A DNA stretch of 64,000 nt from contig NZ_VOHC01000021.1 in NCBI RefSeq assembly GCF_007859275.1, positions 411,352 to 475,351 on the forward strand, written 5' to 3'. The notes under the pieces were generated by a model. It was not told the DNA's origin and did no database searches. It saw only the letters and a list, made by a program, of their open reading frames with translations. A program made the translations under genes and the position numbers. This DNA comes from Planomicrobium sp. CPCC 101079. GTDB taxonomy: Bacteria; Bacillota; Bacilli; Bacillales_A; Planococcaceae. This document shows, piece after piece, positions 52,461 to 62,344 of the stretch (positions are counted from its first letter, which is position 1; each line of letters begins with the position of its first letter).

Positions 52461-54875
52461 CTACTCCAAAAAACTTTTAACCACGCGTTCAGACGCATGG
52501 CCATCTTCTAGAGAAGCAAACTTGTTTCTAAAAGCAACGAATTTCGGATTCAATTGGACATTGGAATGCATGAGTTCGCGCATTGCTCGAAATAACTCTT
52601 CTTCGGTCTGTACAATAGGTCCTGGTGCATCTTCTTCAATATTAATATAAAAGCCTCTCAGTTCGTTCCGGTATTTTTCTAAATCGTACATAAAGAAAAT
52701 GATTGGCCGATTCAAAATGGCATAATCAAAAAACACCGATGAATAATCCGTAACCATCATATCGGAAACTAGGTATAAGTCCCGAATATCGGGATATGCC
52801 GAGACATCGTATACTGTTCCGGCATGAGCGGAAAAATCAAAGTTCTCTGCCACTAAGTAATGCATTCGCGACAACAGAACCCATTCTTCCCCAAATTCTT
52901 TTTTCCAATTATCCAAGTCAAATTGAAATTGGAATTTGTACTTCCCTTTTTGGTAAAATTCATTGTCCCGCCAAGTCGGCGCATACAGCATGATTTTCTT
53001 TTCATCGGGGATTCCCAAGTTTTTCTTGATGTGTTCAATGTTCTCTGGGGAAGCATTTGCCAATACATCATTTCTGGGATATCCGGATTCGATAACCTTG
53101 CCTTTGAAATGGAAAGCTCTTCTGAAGATTTCTGTTGAATAGGCGTTCGGTGAAACAAGATAATCCCATTTAGAAGATTCAATTACAAAATTCTTTTTGT
53201 AAGTGCTTGTTTTAGTGCCCGGCATGTGGATTTCTTCAATATCGATTCCGAGCTTTTTGAGAGGAGTTCCGTGCCATGTTTGGACGAAGATCGTTTCCTG
53301 TGGTTTAGGCATCCATGCAGGTAGCCGAACATTGTTTACCCAATATTTCGCACGGGGAAACGTCAAAAACCAACTCAGCGTAAAACGCCGGACATACGGG
53401 ACCCCAAAATCGCCAAATAATGGCTCTGCTTGTTTATCAATGCTCCAAAGCAAGCGATACTCTGGATGGTATTCTTTCATGTATTCATAGATGGCGCGCG
53501 GATTATCGCTATACTGCTTGGCATGGAAGCTTTCAAACATCACCAGTTTTTCTTTGCGCCGCATGCGTCCCATCATACCGAAAAACAGTCGGATCAGCAG
53601 CATTACCAGTTTGCCGTTTTTGAAATTTGCCGCCTTCTTTTCAATCCGCTTAGAGAACTTAAGTTCTTCTGTTTCCGAAGTATTCGAGCAAGAAACAGTA
53701 TTGTAAGAACTTGTCGTAATTAAAGCTGCTTGGCCGTCAAACTTTTTAAAAGCCAAAAGTTTAGCTTTCCTGCGGCCTTGGGTCAGTTTTAACGTATGCA
53801 TCGGTGTAGTTGAATTTCCTAGAAAAAACCGTACAGGCTCCCCAAGCTCCGTCTTTAATGCATCAAGCGGCACTTTAAAATATCCATATCTTTTAAAAAA
53901 TCTGACTTTTACCGGCCTATGGAATCTTGCAATCGGTTCTCCCTGTTCTCCTTTATAAAGGAACTCGTATTTCCCACTCGCTTTATAGGCATAATGGGTG
54001 CTTCTTCCGAAAATATAGAGATGCTTTCCTAAAAAGCGCACCTTCATCTTTGAACGATAGCCTGTAACTTTTGCTGCGTTCTCACGCGTCAAGTAAACGC
54101 CGCTTTGTCTATTGTGCAAAAAGAATTTTGCACCATTTATATTGAATGACCCAAGCAGGTGTTTATCGCGATGAAGTTCCATTTCATAAAATTCAAAGAG
54201 CTTACTCCCTTTCGCGCTGACCTTTCTAAAGTCGAAAACCGCCTTTGCAATTTCAGAAGAAATTTCCAACAACTCCGGGCTTAACAAGCGGTATTCCAAA
54301 TCCGCATCGTTTGACTCCACTTCGAATACAATGTTTTTAGTAGATAATTCTTTTCTGAATAAATCGTACATAACAAAAGTGCAGAACTTATCATAACTGG
54401 CTTTTCCCACTAGCAGATAGCGATATTCTATTGTGGTTAAGCCAAGGTCTACGGGGTGTATGTATTCCGGAGCCTGTTGTGTTACAATATCGTGTATACT
54501 AAATAAATATACACCTTTTTGATTGAACAAGGAAAAAGAAGTTTCGCTAGTCTGCTTGAAGGAAACCTCCTCAGAAAAGCATTCCAAAATCAGCTTGTAT
54601 GAATTGGAACTCGGCTGAAAGTCAAGGTTAGGTTCATGGCTGACTCTCACTATAAATACCTTTCCAGTTTTCATATAAATTATGAAATCATGGCGGCAGG
54701 CCTCAACCTTGATCAACACTTGATCTTCTAATGAATACTCTCCTATGGCAAAAGGTTTGTTGATTGTAATCTGATTCAAGTCAATATTAAACACCTGGGT
54801 ACTTCCTGTCAGAAAAAAGTTTATTTCATCCGTGGAATGAGCAAGCAGTTGAACATGATCGGAATATACAATCAT
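52461..54875 (-). CDS. tagF: TagF-like glycerophosphotransferase with a large N-terminal domain
   Basis: 804 residues, AAGGAG site. Residues about 1-430 form a beta-rich domain without known motif (starts MIVYSDHVQLLAHSTDEI); residues about 440-804 match the TagF catalytic half: MFESFHAKQYSDN, WVNNVRLPAW, QTWHGTPLKKLGID, SGYPRNDVLANAS, LYAPTWRDN, VTDYSSVFFDYAILNRP. TagF polymerises glycerol phosphate from CDP-glycerol, held at the membrane by its N-terminal part. The neighbour at 51187 appears to be a duplicate of only the catalytic half. Confidence 0.88.
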   Translation of the reverse strand: MIVYSDHVQLLAHSTDEINFFLTGSTQVFNIDLNQITINKPFAIGEYSLEDQVLIKVEACRHDFIIYMKTGKVFIVRVSHEPNLDFQPSSNSYKLILECFSEEVSFKQTSETSFSLFNQKGVYLFSIHDIVTQQAPEYIHPVDLGLTTIEYRYLLVGKASYDKFCTFVMYDLFRKELSTKNIVFEVESNDADLEYRLLSPELLEISSEIAKAVFDFRKVSAKGSKLFEFYEMELHRDKHLLGSFNINGAKFFLHNRQSGVYLTRENAAKVTGYRSKMKVRFLGKHLYIFGRSTHYAYKASGKYEFLYKGEQGEPIARFHRPVKVRFFKRYGYFKVPLDALKTELGEPVRFFLGNSTTPMHTLKLTQGRRKAKLLAFKKFDGQAALITTSSYNTVSCSNTSETEELKFSKRIEKKAANFKNGKLVMLLIRLFFGMMGRMRRKEKLVMFESFHAKQYSDNPRAIYEYMKEYHPEYRLLWSIDKQAEPLFGDFGVPYVRRFTLSWFLTFPRAKYWVNNVRLPAWMPKPQETIFVQTWHGTPLKKLGIDIEEIHMPGTKTSTYKKNFVIESSKWDYLVSPNAYSTEIFRRAFHFKGKVIESGYPRNDVLANASPENIEHIKKNLGIPDEKKIMLYAPTWRDNEFYQKGKYKFQFQFDLDNWKKEFGEEWVLLSRMHYLVAENFDFSAHAGTVYDVSAYPDIRDLYLVSDMMVTDYSSVFFDYAILNRPIIFFMYDLEKYRNELRGFYINIEEDAPGPIVQTEEELFRAMRELMHSNVQLNPKFVAFRNKFASLEDGHASERVVKSFLE

Positions 54876-54992
54876 AGACTTCTCCTTTTCTGCTTAATAT
54901 TTTCATTAGTTATAAAAGATGATAACATATAATAAACAATCGCAACATTTTAATAAGTCAAAGAAAATACCTTTTGTGGAGTGAAGGCATAT

Positions 54993-55385
54993 ATGAAAAA
55001 AGTGATTACTTACGGAACATTTGATTTGATCCATCATGGACACATCAATATTTTAAGAAGAGCTAAAGAGCAGGGGGATTACCTGATTGTCGGCCTATCT
55101 TCAGATGAATTCAATGAATTGAAGGGCAAGGCCGCCTATCACGCATACGAAGAACGGAAAATGATCCTTCAGTCAATTCGCTATGTCGATGAAGTGATTC
55201 CTGAACATAATTGGGAGCAGAAAGTCCAAGATATTCAAAAATACGATATCGATCTTTTTGTGATGGGTTCTGATTGGGAAGGAAAATTCGACGAACTGAA
55301 AGAATATTGCGAAGTGGTGTACTTGCCAAGAACAGATGGCATTTCTACAACGAAGATTAAGATGGACTTATTGAATAACCAATGA
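54993..55385 (+). CDS. tagD: glycerol-3-phosphate cytidylyltransferase
   Basis: 130 residues from the ATG at 54993 (GAAGG upstream). HxGH nucleotidyltransferase: TYGTFDLIHHGHINILRRA, and the C-terminal RTDGISTTKIK (catalytic Ser/Thr motif). It makes CDP-glycerol for TagB and TagF. ATGA-type overlap of 4 bases with the next gene. Confidence 0.97.
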   Translation: MKKVITYGTFDLIHHGHINILRRAKEQGDYLIVGLSSDEFNELKGKAAYHAYEERKMILQSIRYVDEVIPEHNWEQKVQDIQKYDIDLFVMGSDWEGKFDELKEYCEVVYLPRTDGISTTKIKMDLLNNQ

Positions 55386-56542
55386 TAAAAGAAGCTTTCA
55401 TCACACTTTACCTTTTACTATTCCGCATCGCTTTCGCTTTTTTCAAGCTGTTTCCGCTGCGGGATAAAACGGTCTTTGTTTCTTCATTCGGAGATAATGC
55501 CTTTTTCATCGCACAACAACTGGCGCTCAAGGAAACTCATCCCCTCATCTTTCTCAATCAAAAAAAATGCAAAATCGATTTTTCCGAGATTCCTTCGGAT
55601 AACAAAACCATTTATTCGTTTGAAACAACCAATTTAATTCATTTTGTAAAATCCATCTACCATTTGGCTACATCCAAATATGTTTTTATCGATAACTACA
55701 TGGGCTTTTTAGCAGCCATTCAATTTCGGCAGAAAGTAAAATGCATCCAGCTTTGGCATGCAGCAGGCGCCATAAAAAAATTCGGCTGGAGCGAACCAGA
55801 AACTCATACCAGAAGCGAACGGGCAAAAAAACGGTTCCAGCAGGTATACAATCGTTTTCAATTCATTCCCGTTTCTTCACAACAGATGGCGGATATCTTT
55901 TCAGAAGCCTTCCACTTAGATGCGGGCCATTTTCTTTACACAGGCGTTCCGCAAACTGATTTTTACTTTGATGCAGAAGCCAAAGCCCGTAGCCTTCAAA
56001 ATGTGGCGGAAACTTACCCTGCTATCCAAGGCAAAAAAGTCGTACTGTACGCTCCGACTTTTAGAAAAGGATCTCTTCATCAAATGGACCTCCAATTGGA
56101 TATGGAAAAATTCACCGAAGCATTAGATGAGAGCTACATGTTGTTAATCCGGCTGCATCCGGCTGTTCATGAAGCTACTCATGTGCCGGACCACCCGCGG
56201 ATTCTAGTAGTTAATAATTACCCACATATCAATGAATTATTGGTTGCCAGCGATATTTTGATCACCGATTATTCTTCTATCCCATTTGAGTTTTCGCTGC
56301 TCAACAAAAAAATGATCTTCTTTACATATGACCTGGAATCTTATGGCCAAAGCCAAGGATTATGGGCTGAAACCAGCCTTTACTTTCCCGGACCAATTGC
56401 TAAAAATACGCAAGAAGTCCTTGAAGAAATCATGAATCCCCAAATTGATTTTGAAAAAATTGAACAGTTCCGTTTCCACTGGAACACATTTTCTACTGGA
56501 AAATCCACGGAAAATTTAATTTCAACGATTTATCGTGATTAA
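55382..56542 (+). CDS. tagB: CDP-glycerol glycerophosphotransferase, TagB-like
   Basis: 386 residues, start overlapping the tagD stop (ATGA). Motifs: VFIDNYMGFLAA, CIQLWHAAGAIKKFGW (His), FIPVSSQQMADIF, GVPQTDFYFD, VLYAPTFRKG and ITDYSSIPFEFSLLNKK. The first 25 residues are hydrophobic, as in TagB. It probably adds the first glycerol phosphate to the linkage unit; the pairing with tagD favours this. A role as second polymerase cannot be excluded. Confidence 0.88.
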   Translation: MIKEAFITLYLLLFRIAFAFFKLFPLRDKTVFVSSFGDNAFFIAQQLALKETHPLIFLNQKKCKIDFSEIPSDNKTIYSFETTNLIHFVKSIYHLATSKYVFIDNYMGFLAAIQFRQKVKCIQLWHAAGAIKKFGWSEPETHTRSERAKKRFQQVYNRFQFIPVSSQQMADIFSEAFHLDAGHFLYTGVPQTDFYFDAEAKARSLQNVAETYPAIQGKKVVLYAPTFRKGSLHQMDLQLDMEKFTEALDESYMLLIRLHPAVHEATHVPDHPRILVVNNYPHINELLVASDILITDYSSIPFEFSLLNKKMIFFTYDLESYGQSQGLWAETSLYFPGPIAKNTQEVLEEIMNPQIDFEKIEQFRFHWNTFSTGKSTENLISTIYRD

Positions 56543-56566
56543 CTTTTTAGTTTAATAGTACGAGAT

Positions 56567-56602
56567 AAAGGGAATCCTATGGTGTTAGGTTCCCTTTTTT
56601 TA
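56567..56602 (+). terminator. terminator of tagDB
   Basis: AAAGGGAATCCTA...TTAGGTTCCCTTTTTTT. Confidence 0.88.
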
Positions 56603-56708
56603 TATGTCATGAATACATTTTTTCAGCACTTTATATTAATTTATCTGAATTTTTTATTTTTTCTAACAATTATGTGATATATTTAGCAATACGAAGGAGG
56701 ATGATTAA

Positions 56709-58229
56709 ATGAAAAAACTGCACAATAAAATATTTAACGAAGAAGAAGTTCCCTACGATATACAAGGGAAATTTATAAAAAATAGGGATACGCTATCCAG
56801 AGAAAGCAAGGTGACTGTTGTCACTCCCGTCTATAATGCTGAAAAGTTTTTGGGGAAAACCATCAATTCAGTGATTAACCAATCTCTCCAATTCAAAAAC
56901 ATCGAATTTATTTTGGTGGATGACCGCTCCACCGATTCCTCTCGGTCCATTTTGTGGAATTATGCCCAACGATACGAGAATATTGTTGCGGTTTTTTTAA
57001 AAGAAAATACTGGTTCTCCCTCAACACCTAGAAATTTAGGAATTGAACTGGCCAGCTCTGAATTTATTTGTTTCTTAGACGCTGATGACTGGCTAGAAGA
57101 AGATTGCTTGAAAAACCTGGCAGCTATTTTAGAAGAAACAGGCGATGATTATGCAGTGGGCAAAACCATTAAAGAAACTTCCAAAGGCAGCAAAATTGTC
57201 GGCGAACATCAATCTTGCATGGAAAGAAGAAGCGTTTCGCCTTTCTCCGTTCCAGATATGTTCCATCATATGGGGTCAAACGCCAAGATTATGAAGCGGC
57301 AGCTATTGATCGATCATGGAATCCGTTTTCCCAATATGAAGTATGCCGAAGACAAGCAATTTTACATGGATGTTATCATCCATAGCAAAACGGTCTCTAC
57401 AACGAAACACGCCATTTCTTACTTGAACCGTTTGGATGAAAACGGTGAATCGCTGACAAAACAAACCGACGTTTTTGAAAAAATGGATACCAATTTGAAA
57501 GTCATTGACCATATTAAGAAAAAGAACCTGCCAATTGAGCAAGAAAAGATGGTTCTTAACCGTCTCTATGAGTTTGATTTCATCATCCAGCTTTTCGATC
57601 CTGCCCACTTTTCTGAGAGTCGAAACAAAGCAGCCTATTATGCTAAATTTCAAGAAGCACTTGATTCCGCCAAAGATCTTAACTATGATATCTCGGAAAA
57701 TTTCTTTTATCCGCTTAGCAAAACTATTTATCAACTCTTTCAGCAAGGAAAATATTCGCACATTGAGGCATTAGTAAAATGGAATAAGAACGAAAAAAAC
57801 AAACAGTACATCATCAAAGGCAATTTACCCTATATGGTCGTCCCTTTCTTCAAAGGAACTTTCAAGTATATCCGCGTGCCAATGCTTGCAATCTATATAA
57901 ATGAACATCTTTCCGGGAAGAGAGACAGTTTGAAATTTAAAGTTTTTGGCGATTACACACATCAAGTAAGCGGCTTGGTTTTCCGGAATAGAAAAAACGT
58001 GAATGAGGAATACATTTTTGATTTTGAAATTGAAAACGCCGGAGGAGAAATTTCGTTTACGGCAATAATTCCATTAAAAGCCTTTCCTTCCTCTAATTTT
58101 GAAAAGTTTATCCAATTCGACAGTTTCCGGAAACTTCGATTTGTCCTCCCGGAACAAGTCAAATTTATTCAAGAAACTTATAGCACGTATATCGATAGCC
58201 CCTTATCAATGGACTCAAAACTTTCATAA
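56709..58229 (+). CDS. family 2 glycosyltransferase, TarS/TarP-like, paralog 1
   Basis: 506 residues, RBS GGAGGATG. GT-A catalytic domain (about 35-260): VTVVTPVYNAEKFLGKTIN, EFILVDDRSTDSS, GSPSTPRNLGIELASSEFIC, FLDADDWLEE (DxD metal site) and MKYAEDKQFYMDVI (catalytic Asp region, as the AEDQ motif in TarS/TarP). A C-terminal domain of about 220 residues with beta strands follows. Such enzymes add GlcNAc to wall teichoic acid in Staphylococcus; here the polymer is likely glycerol-phosphate. It has its own terminator. Confidence 0.85.
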   Translation: MKKLHNKIFNEEEVPYDIQGKFIKNRDTLSRESKVTVVTPVYNAEKFLGKTINSVINQSLQFKNIEFILVDDRSTDSSRSILWNYAQRYENIVAVFLKENTGSPSTPRNLGIELASSEFICFLDADDWLEEDCLKNLAAILEETGDDYAVGKTIKETSKGSKIVGEHQSCMERRSVSPFSVPDMFHHMGSNAKIMKRQLLIDHGIRFPNMKYAEDKQFYMDVIIHSKTVSTTKHAISYLNRLDENGESLTKQTDVFEKMDTNLKVIDHIKKKNLPIEQEKMVLNRLYEFDFIIQLFDPAHFSESRNKAAYYAKFQEALDSAKDLNYDISENFFYPLSKTIYQLFQQGKYSHIEALVKWNKNEKNKQYIIKGNLPYMVVPFFKGTFKYIRVPMLAIYINEHLSGKRDSLKFKVFGDYTHQVSGLVFRNRKNVNEEYIFDFEIENAGGEISFTAIIPLKAFPSSNFEKFIQFDSFRKLRFVLPEQVKFIQETYSTYIDSPLSMDSKLS

Positions 58230-58239
58230 GCATTTGACC

Positions 58240-58276
58240 AAAAGGCATTTTGATTAGTCAAAATGCCTTTTTTTTC
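58240..58276 (+). terminator. terminator between the two glycosyltransferase genes
   Basis: AAAGGCATTTTGA-ttag-TCAAAATGCCTTT followed by TTTT. Confidence 0.9.
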
Positions 58277-58371
58277 ACTTCTAATTTGACAGCATTCCTT
58301 CGATTAAATGTTTTAAAATTCAGTTATTTGATGGTATATTGGAACTACTAGTCCTTACAAGGAGTGATAGC

Positions 58372-59904
58372 ATGTTTGGGTTTGGTACACGGAAATTTAA
58401 CGAAGAAAAAGATGTGGCATATAATAGCGAAGGATATTTCGTGAAAAACAAAGGAAAATCTCCCAAAAAAGCTAAAGTAACCGTAGTTACGCCAGTTTAC
58501 AACGCCGCTTCCTTTTTAGCCAATACCATTGAATCAGTCATCAACCAGACACTTCACTTTGATAACATTGAATATATATTAGTAGACGACCGATCCAGTG
58601 ACTCTTCCCGGGAAATCTTATGGGACTATGCCAAAAAGCACAAAAACATCGTCATCGTTTTTCTAAAAGAAAACAGCGGTTCTCCTTCCAAACCAAGAAA
58701 CTTAGGAATTGAGCTTGCGAGTTCCGAATACATCACCTTTTTGGACGCTGATGACCGCCTTGAACCGGAAGGACTTGAAACGCTATATGCTATTTTAGAA
58801 GAAACCGGCGATGATTACGCAGTCGGCCGTACGATGAAAGAAACATCTAAAGAACAGAAAATTATCGGCGAACACCAGTCTGTTGCAGAAAGAAGAAGCG
58901 TCTCCCCGTACGACGTGCCTAGCATGTTTCAGCATTTGGCGCCAAACGCGCGAATGTTGCGCCGACAGCTCCTATTGGATCATAATATCCGCTTTCCCGA
59001 GATGAAATTTGCTGAAGATAAACAGTTTTTCATCGATGTGCTAACTAATTGCAGGACGGTTTCAACAACAAAACAAGTGGTTTCTTATCTGAATCGGCTG
59101 GATGAAAACGCGGAGTCACTAACAAAGCAAACCGATATCTTCGAAAAGATGGATTCCAATATTAAAGTGATTGAATATGTAAAACAAAAAAAACTGCCAG
59201 TTGAGCAGGAACAAGCAGTCATGAATCGCTTGATTGAATTTGACTCCATCACCCGGCTTTTTGAACGGCAGCATTTTCTAAAAAGCAAGAATAAAAAAGG
59301 CTATTATGAGAAATTCCAGCAAGTCCTGGATATTGCCCATGATCTTCGGTATGATTTTACTGAAAACTTCTTTTATCCAATCAACAAAGTCATTTACCAA
59401 CTTTTCATGCAGAAAGATTATCAGGGCCTTGAAGCTCTCGTACGGTGGAACCGCACCGAAAAATACAAGCAATACATCATAAAAGAAAATATGCCTTACT
59501 TGATTGTCCCTATTTTTCATGGCGAGTTTAGGCATATTCGTGTCCCCATGCTCGCACTCTTTCGAAATGGCACATTCGAAGGCGGCCAATATAAGCTGGA
59601 AGCCCAAGTTTTTGGCGACTATACAGAGAGCATAAGTGAATTGGTTTTCAGAAGCCGCAAAAATGTCAATGAGGAGTACATATTTGATTTCCGCGTGAAT
59701 AATACTGGCGGGACAAATGCCGTTATCGATACTGAACAACTGGATTCTTTACCGACAGGCAGCTATGAGATGTTCATCCGGTATAATGGCTACCGGAAAC
59801 TCAACATCCTCAAACAAGAACAAGTTGAATTCGAGAACCGGCTGTTCAATTTCTACACGACCATCAATTCCAATTTAGGGTTCAAAATTTCCAAATCAAC
59901 CTAA
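58372..59904 (+). CDS. family 2 glycosyltransferase, TarS/TarP-like, paralog 2
   Basis: 510 residues from the ATG at 58372 with AAGGAG; a longer frame to 58339 is not needed. Same order as paralog 1: VTVVTPVYNAASFLANTIES, DDRSSDSS, GSPSKPRNLGIELASSEY, FLDADDRLEPE, AEDKQFFIDV, and the same C-terminal domain ending FRVNNTGG... The two are clear tandem duplicates and both lie next to tagB. Likely decorates teichoic acid with a sugar; donor not known. Start of this copy is clean and separately terminated upstream. Confidence 0.85.
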   Translation: MFGFGTRKFNEEKDVAYNSEGYFVKNKGKSPKKAKVTVVTPVYNAASFLANTIESVINQTLHFDNIEYILVDDRSSDSSREILWDYAKKHKNIVIVFLKENSGSPSKPRNLGIELASSEYITFLDADDRLEPEGLETLYAILEETGDDYAVGRTMKETSKEQKIIGEHQSVAERRSVSPYDVPSMFQHLAPNARMLRRQLLLDHNIRFPEMKFAEDKQFFIDVLTNCRTVSTTKQVVSYLNRLDENAESLTKQTDIFEKMDSNIKVIEYVKQKKLPVEQEQAVMNRLIEFDSITRLFERQHFLKSKNKKGYYEKFQQVLDIAHDLRYDFTENFFYPINKVIYQLFMQKDYQGLEALVRWNRTEKYKQYIIKENMPYLIVPIFHGEFRHIRVPMLALFRNGTFEGGQYKLEAQVFGDYTESISELVFRSRKNVNEEYIFDFRVNNTGGTNAVIDTEQLDSLPTGSYEMFIRYNGYRKLNILKQEQVEFENRLFNFYTTINSNLGFKISKST

Positions 59905-59937
59905 AACCCGATCAGCTTAGGCTGACCGGGTTTTTTG
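59903..59937. terminator. bidirectional terminator
   Basis: AAAACCCGATCAGC-ttag-GCTGACCGGGTTTTTT with one mismatch pair. Confidence 0.88.
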
Positions 59938-60702
59938 TCACTGAAAATCCGAGTTGTTCTTCTTAAAATTTTCCCAAGCCTCCTTCGCGCCCAAATCGGT
60001 TTCCTTTCCGGACAGATGCAGCCTTTTTTCCGAGTCGCCGTATCCGATTTCAAGGTCTCCTTGCCGCAAGCGTTCAAACACTTCGTCAGTAAATTCATCA
60101 AGTGGTGCCCCTGACTGATGGACACCGGCGCCTCCGAGATCGGTATTTACAGCGGGCGGCAAAATCTCAATCACGGTAACATCGGTTTCTGACAATTGAA
60201 GCCGCAGCGATTGAGTGAATGAATGGATTGCCGCTTTCGTCGCACTGTATATAGGAACCCATGCGCCAGGCCGGATTGCCAAGCCTGAAGATACGTTAAT
60301 GACGGCGCCTTTTTTCTGCTTTTTTAATTGTGGCAATAGCAACATGCTAAGATGGATTGGCCCCTCAACATTAATTGCAATTTCATTTTGGTAGTGTGCC
60401 CAATCTTCGTTGGCTTCTAACAAGTTTACACGTTGTTGGATCCCTGCATTATTAACTAGCACATTAACTTCAGGAAATTCTTTCAAAAGCCTGGCCACAA
60501 GTTCCAACCGCTCTTGTTCTTTCGACACATCACAAACCATTGTATGAAGCTTCGGATGCAACTTTTGCGCCGCTTTAAGCCTTTCTTCCCCTCGTCCTGC
60601 AACAATGACTTTATTGCCAGTCTGCAAAAAGCGCACTGCAAGCGCCAGGCCGATTCCAGATGCTCCTCCAGTGATCAATATTGTGTTGCCTGTCAATTCC
60701 AC
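59938..60702 (-). CDS. SDR-family oxidoreductase (DltE-like)
   Basis: 254 residues, GTG start with AAGGGGGA upstream. TGGASGIGLALAVRF (cofactor), VNNAGIQQR, and YSATKAAIHSF (Tyr/Lys). The pattern PGAWVPIYSATKAAIHSFTQS resembles DltE-type SDRs. Substrate unknown. It is the second gene after an APC permease (21-base gap), so both are cotranscribed from the permease promoter. Confidence 0.87.
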   Translation of the reverse strand: MELTGNTILITGGASGIGLALAVRFLQTGNKVIVAGRGEERLKAAQKLHPKLHTMVCDVSKEQERLELVARLLKEFPEVNVLVNNAGIQQRVNLLEANEDWAHYQNEIAINVEGPIHLSMLLLPQLKKQKKGAVINVSSGLAIRPGAWVPIYSATKAAIHSFTQSLRLQLSETDVTVIEILPPAVNTDLGGAGVHQSGAPLDEFTDEVFERLRQGDLEIGYGDSEKRLHLSGKETDLGAKEAWENFKKNNSDFQ

Positions 60703-60723
60703 CCGAGTTCCCCCTTGATGAAT

Positions 60724-62085
60724 TTATTCTCCCAGATCGAGTTTTGTATCCCTTTTTGTCAACTTCAAGAAGCTTAAATAGACAATACCAATTGCGAGCC
60801 AAACAAACCCCAGCTGCTTTGATAAAGCATCCAAATTGTACCAAACATAACCGATAATTAAAAATCCGATAACCGGCAAAACTAAATGCTTCAAGTAATT
60901 TCTGCTTTTCTTTTTCCCCAGAAAATAGGTAACTACCGAAACATGCAAAAACAAGAATGCCGTCAATGCCCCGAAATTGATGACAGATGCCAGTTCCCCA
61001 ATCCGGTTCGCAAAAAAAGAAGTGACGAGAAGCGAAATCACAGCGACTAGAATTGTGCTGATATAAGGCGTCCGGTATTTCGGATGCACTTTCGCCAATA
61101 TTTTTGGCAGTTTCCGGTCGCGTGCCATGCTGTATAGAACTCTTGAGATGGCTGCTTGAGCCACCAACGCGTCCGCAATCCCCCATGCAACGGCAGTAGC
61201 AATAATCGTCAGCCATTTTAACCATGCCCCGCCAGCAATTTCGGCAATCTGATAAAATGCCACATCGGCATTTTCAAACGACGTATAGTCGGGCCATATG
61301 AGCGCTGCCACCCATGTCTGAATGATGAATAGCACGCCGACTACAAGGAGAGAAACAATGATAGCATTGCCGACCGCTTTTCTGCCGCCTTTCGATTCTT
61401 CCGCAAGCGTTGCAATTGCATCAAATCCCAAGAAACTCAAAACCGCAATGCTCACCGCGCCCATTACAAGTCCAAGGCTAAACTGATTTGGATCATATAG
61501 CGGCTTAAACGTAAACTCTGCTCCATTTACACCTTGGACAATGGCAAAAATCCCGACAGCTACAAAAATTGCCAAGACGATTAATTCAAGCACGATGATG
61601 ATTTTATTGGCCCTTGCAGTAAACTCAATTCCGATGACATTGATCACTGTATTGATTGCAATGAATAACACAAGCCATACCAACAAGGGAATTTCCGGGA
61701 CGATATCATGAAGAGCCGCCGCACTGACCAAATATAAAAGTGCGGGTACAAAAATATAATCCAATAAAATCAGCCAGCCAGCTAAAAATCCTGCTGAATC
61801 GTTAATTCCCCGTTGTGCGTAGGAGTAAACAGATCCGGCAATCGGAAACGCTTCGGACATGGTCGCATAACTGAGCGCTGTGAAAATCATCGCCACCATG
61901 CCGATCAAGTATGCCAGCGCCACCATCCCGTTTGAACCTTGCGCCACTACACCATAAATTCCAAAAGGTGCAATCGGAACCATAAAAACAAGCCCATAGA
62001 TCATTAAATCCCAAAAAGTCAGCGACCGCTTCAACTCCTGCTTATACCCAGTTTCACTGCCCTTTTCATTGCTGCTCTGCGCCAT
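60724..62085 (-). CDS. APC-family amino-acid permease
   Basis: 453 residues with about twelve membrane segments. LTFWDLMIYGLVFMVPIAPFG opens the first segment (a family gate motif), SYATMSEAFPIAGSVYSYAQR is the conserved helix 2-3 loop, and FDAIATLAEESKGGRKAVGNA is the helix 6 region. Likely an amino-acid/proton symporter; substrate not deducible. RBS AGGAGG. Confidence 0.92.
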   Translation of the reverse strand: MAQSSNEKGSETGYKQELKRSLTFWDLMIYGLVFMVPIAPFGIYGVVAQGSNGMVALAYLIGMVAMIFTALSYATMSEAFPIAGSVYSYAQRGINDSAGFLAGWLILLDYIFVPALLYLVSAAALHDIVPEIPLLVWLVLFIAINTVINVIGIEFTARANKIIIVLELIVLAIFVAVGIFAIVQGVNGAEFTFKPLYDPNQFSLGLVMGAVSIAVLSFLGFDAIATLAEESKGGRKAVGNAIIVSLLVVGVLFIIQTWVAALIWPDYTSFENADVAFYQIAEIAGGAWLKWLTIIATAVAWGIADALVAQAAISRVLYSMARDRKLPKILAKVHPKYRTPYISTILVAVISLLVTSFFANRIGELASVINFGALTAFLFLHVSVVTYFLGKKKSRNYLKHLVLPVIGFLIIGYVWYNLDALSKQLGFVWLAIGIVYLSFLKLTKRDTKLDLGE

Positions 62086-62344
62086 TTTTTCATACCTCCT
62101 TTTTGGAATGAGTGAGAAGGAAGATCTTGGATTTTAGAACCTTGAAGCAATGCATTTACCAGTTGTTAGAATATAAAAAATAATTAGATAGCATTATAAT
62201 AATACATTATGCTATAATAAAAATATACTATTAAATTAAAATAAAACTCTATAAATCCTCTTTAACTGTTACTTTTTGCTCATATACCTATGGCTTATAC
62301 ATACACTATTTTCATCGGTGTAACTTGAATAAGGGGTGTGCAAA
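62086..62344. other. divergent intergenic region
   Basis: About 260 bases, very A/T-rich in the middle with imperfect TATAAT-like repeats; holds promoters for the permease operon and the deacetylase gene. No riboswitch recognised. Confidence 0.5.
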
